Below the pieces are notes generated by a model, which was not told the origin of the DNA, did not search any database, and saw only the letters and a program-made list of their open reading frames with translations. DNA of 64,000 nt, taken from positions 7,893,416 to 7,957,415 of the forward strand of contig NC_037596.1 in the NCBI RefSeq assembly GCF_003073045.1. Direction: 5' to 3'. A program made the position numbers and the translations under genes. The stretch comes from Pomacea canaliculata. Its lineage: Eukaryota; Mollusca; Gastropoda; Architaenioglossa; Ampullariidae. Below, in pieces: positions 62,200 to 64,000 of the stretch (its first letter is position 1; every line of letters begins with the position of its first letter).

Positions 62200-62345
62200 G
62201 GTTAACCTTTTCAGTGCTTCAAGTTAACCTTTTCAGTGATTCACTTTTTCAGTAACACCCCTGTTGTTGTAGGACTATGGATCTTGCATAAATTCGCCGA
62301 AACCGACTGTGAATCTTGCATAAATTCTCAGAAACCGATCGTGAA
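62200..62345. repeat. Two adjacent short tandem duplications
   Basis: GTTAACCTTTTCAGTG occurs twice 22 bases apart (from 62201), and ATCTTGCATAAATTC occurs twice about 32 bases apart (from 62280) with matching flanks. Both are diverged a little and non-coding. Confidence 0.6.
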
Positions 62346-62911
62346 GAGGAAATCAGCATGCTATTTGAAAGCCAACATCCGTAAACACAACAGGAATCAC
62401 TATCACCAACATTATTAATGTCGACAGTATACTGTTGCTTTGTTAATTTCTTATTTCTTTTTAGAAAAAGGTCATCGACTGAAAAGGGTTAGAGCCAATT
62501 ATAAACAATAAACACAAACGTATAGATTTTGAACTTTCCTCAACACAAGAGCTCGAATTGTCTCTTCTTCCTTTTTGTTTTGGTACTGAATCCCGAGGCT
62601 CATTTGCATTTGTCAACACCTAAAATGTGTCTGCCAGCAATGCATTTAATATACGGTTTTTATTAAGATGGTCATTTATTTATTTATTCATTTACTCAGG
62701 ACCAATTTAAAATCGAAATGTTTGTAGGTGTGCGCGTTTACATCCATGCTTATGCATGTGTTCGTGTTTCTGTGTCTTTGGAAGTTTTTATCGCTCCTTC
62801 TGTCACTCCCTTCTAATAATAACACTCACGCTGGTCAAAGATCAAAACGCGACAGTCCGCACGATGCCCATGCGCCATGCCGGATATCCGCCCATTGAGA
62901 GCGGAGCAGAG

Positions 62912-62921
62912 TCTCGCGAGA
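62912..62921. promoter_or_regulatory. TCTCGCGAGA core promoter element
   Basis: A perfect copy of the TCTCGCGAGA palindrome, an element known from animal promoters and linked to ZBTB33, lies 80 bases upstream of the ATG at 63002. The ATG context ATGGCGGC is YY1-like. The transcription start is probably within this interval. Confidence 0.55.
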
Positions 62922-63001
62922 AAGAACGAGAGATAGCGAGATGTCGCATACACTACCGATGTTGACATCATTTGTAGAGGCGCAATATATTTAGTGTAGT
63001 T

Positions 63002-63571
63002 ATGGCGGCTGCGAGGTATAAATGGTTCGTTTTGTTGATGACAGCTCTTTGTGGAGTTTTGCCGTGCACACTGGGTACGTTAATGTGTCTGAGTATTGTT
63101 TCCTGTCATTTCTTTCTTCCGCAGCTTTTTCCATTTTACTGATTTTTATTTCTCAAACATTAAAGACCCTCACAAAGACCTTCATCATAGGTCCCTGGGC
63201 ATTGAAAGCTACAAGGATATTCATTTGTATATTTGTATGACATTTTATTCCATGCAGTATCTTTCAATAATCAGTACGAAGATTAACTCTGTACAGGTTG
63301 TATACATTTTTTTCCTTACTTGTTTTGTTTCACAATTATTATTAGCGTAAATCAGCTTACCCTGGCCTTAATCCTGCCTGAAGTTGCCGCAAGGCCGCAA
63401 AGACTTGTGGGATAATAATTTTAGTTTACAATTCTTTTATCCCCTCAGGTCAAGTCCCATCCCCAAGGTGCACCGCCAGTCAAAGGAGGGTCGTAGCAGT
63501 GGGGAGTAGCATAAAACTGCAGTGCAGTGTGTCAGATGCCAACCTCACCATCATCTGGAGGAATGAACAGA
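63002..63571 (+). CDS. Secreted or membrane protein with Ig-like domain, 5' part only
   Basis: Exon 1 (63002-63074) encodes signal peptide MAAARYKWFVLLMTALCGVL and ends in phase 1 at CTGG|GTACGT. Exon 2 (63449-63571, 123 nt) has acceptor CCCCTCAG and donor A|GTAAGT, again phase 1 on both sides, as is typical of extracellular module exons. It reads VVAVGSSIKLQCSVSDANLT then IIWRNEQ: the Cys of strand B and the Trp of strand C of an Ig fold are in place, and an NLT sequon is present. The partner Cys of strand F must lie in the next exon, beyond this window. Family and number of Ig domains cannot be told. It is divergent from paralogue B. Confidence 0.8.
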
Positions 63572-64000
63572 GTAAGTACAGTAAAGTAATCACGTGACGA
63601 ACAGACTGATTTCTACAGGTTTTCAAACCTGTCTCAGTAAAATGCAGAGTGTATTACAGTGTCATCAACAATAAACATCAGTTTGAAATACAGACGGAAA
63701 GAATTTTAGTTTCCACAAAATGTAACATTCATCAACTTTTTTCTTAAAAAACCTAGGGATACAAAAACAAACAGCAAAACCGAATCATTTAATTTACTTC
63801 CATTTTTTCCCAATGGTAGCATAACATTAAGTTTTTGGAAACTCTTATTTGTTGAAGGATTTTTCCAAACCAGATACGTTTAGCAATCACTTTGTCATCG
63901 TAAACTTGTCAAATATATACAAATATGTTATTATAGATGTGAATAAAAGGTCAGTATAATTAAGACTGTAATCACGCTGGTTTTGCTGTCTGTTCTCAAG
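63572..64000 (+). other. Intron 2 of the Ig-domain gene (incomplete)
   Basis: AT-rich DNA follows the strong donor at 63572. No further exon is recognised before the window ends. Confidence 0.6.

Larger units (their letters stand above)
61223..63001. promoter_or_regulatory. Divergent intergenic region between paralogue B and the Ig-domain gene
   Basis: The 1.8 kb separates two genes transcribed away from each other. It holds an NRF1-like ACGCATGCGCA (62143-62153), a palindromic kappaB-type site, a TCTCGCGAGA element and two short tandem duplications near 62202-62345. The rest is AT-rich with no coding frame. Sites nearest 63000 more likely serve the Ig gene. Confidence 0.45.

Noticed and set aside
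1-64000. LTR retroelement, endogenous virus or Polinton copies
   Set aside because: I saw no long terminal repeats, capsid, envelope, protease-reverse transcriptase or packaging-type sequences anywhere in the window.
1-64000. CRISPR array or bacterial-type operon
   Set aside because: Tandem repeats here are microsatellites or coding repeats without unique spacers of fixed length, and all genes have spliceosomal introns.

Overview
The window is a stretch of animal nuclear genome, AT-rich and intron-rich, with introns of a few hundred bases to about 2.6 kb. An invertebrate bilaterian is most likely. A lophotrochozoan such as a mollusc fits the SINE, hAT and Tigger-like repeat load and the presence of a PCSK7 orthologue, but the sequence alone does not prove it.

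Layout. 1-14.3 kb holds no gene I can support, only microsatellites, SINEs and AT-rich DNA that may include the PCSK7 3' UTR. 14.3-26.4 kb (minus) is a complete 17-coding-exon PCSK7-type proprotein convertase, with a LINE endonuclease fragment, a MITE, a SINE and a duplicated unclassified repeat in its introns. 29.97-33.37 kb (minus) is a large GC-richer coding block for an unrecognised, probably disordered protein, split by several one-base frame changes. 36.98-39.85 kb (minus) is a five-exon gene joining an N-terminal J domain to a C2HC zinc finger. 41.1-42.0 kb is a pogo/Tigger-like DNA transposon remnant. 43.46-48.63 kb and 56.44-61.22 kb (both minus) are two tandem paralogues for secreted, low-complexity proteins that share a C-terminal module with eight conserved cysteines. 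A complete-ended hAT element with an 8-bp target duplication lies in intron 1 of the second paralogue. At 63.0 kb a plus-strand gene begins with a signal peptide and the start of an Ig-like domain and runs off the window.

The most novel content is the tandem pair of secreted proteins. Both have a 67-nt signal-peptide exon ending in phase 1, one giant second coding exon, a fast-evolving N-terminal part rich in Q/P or S/G/N, and the same eight-cysteine C-terminal module. I do not recognise the family. The neighbouring Ig gene is divergent from the second paralogue, and the 1.8 kb between them carries a palindromic kappaB-type site and a TCTCGCGAGA promoter element.

A technical point affects annotation. 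The J-domain gene and both paralogues are each interrupted by single-base length changes in homopolymers, and restoring one base gives lengths divisible by three and matching splice phases. These look more like assembly errors than pseudogenes. The block at 30-33 kb has five such changes and is less certain.
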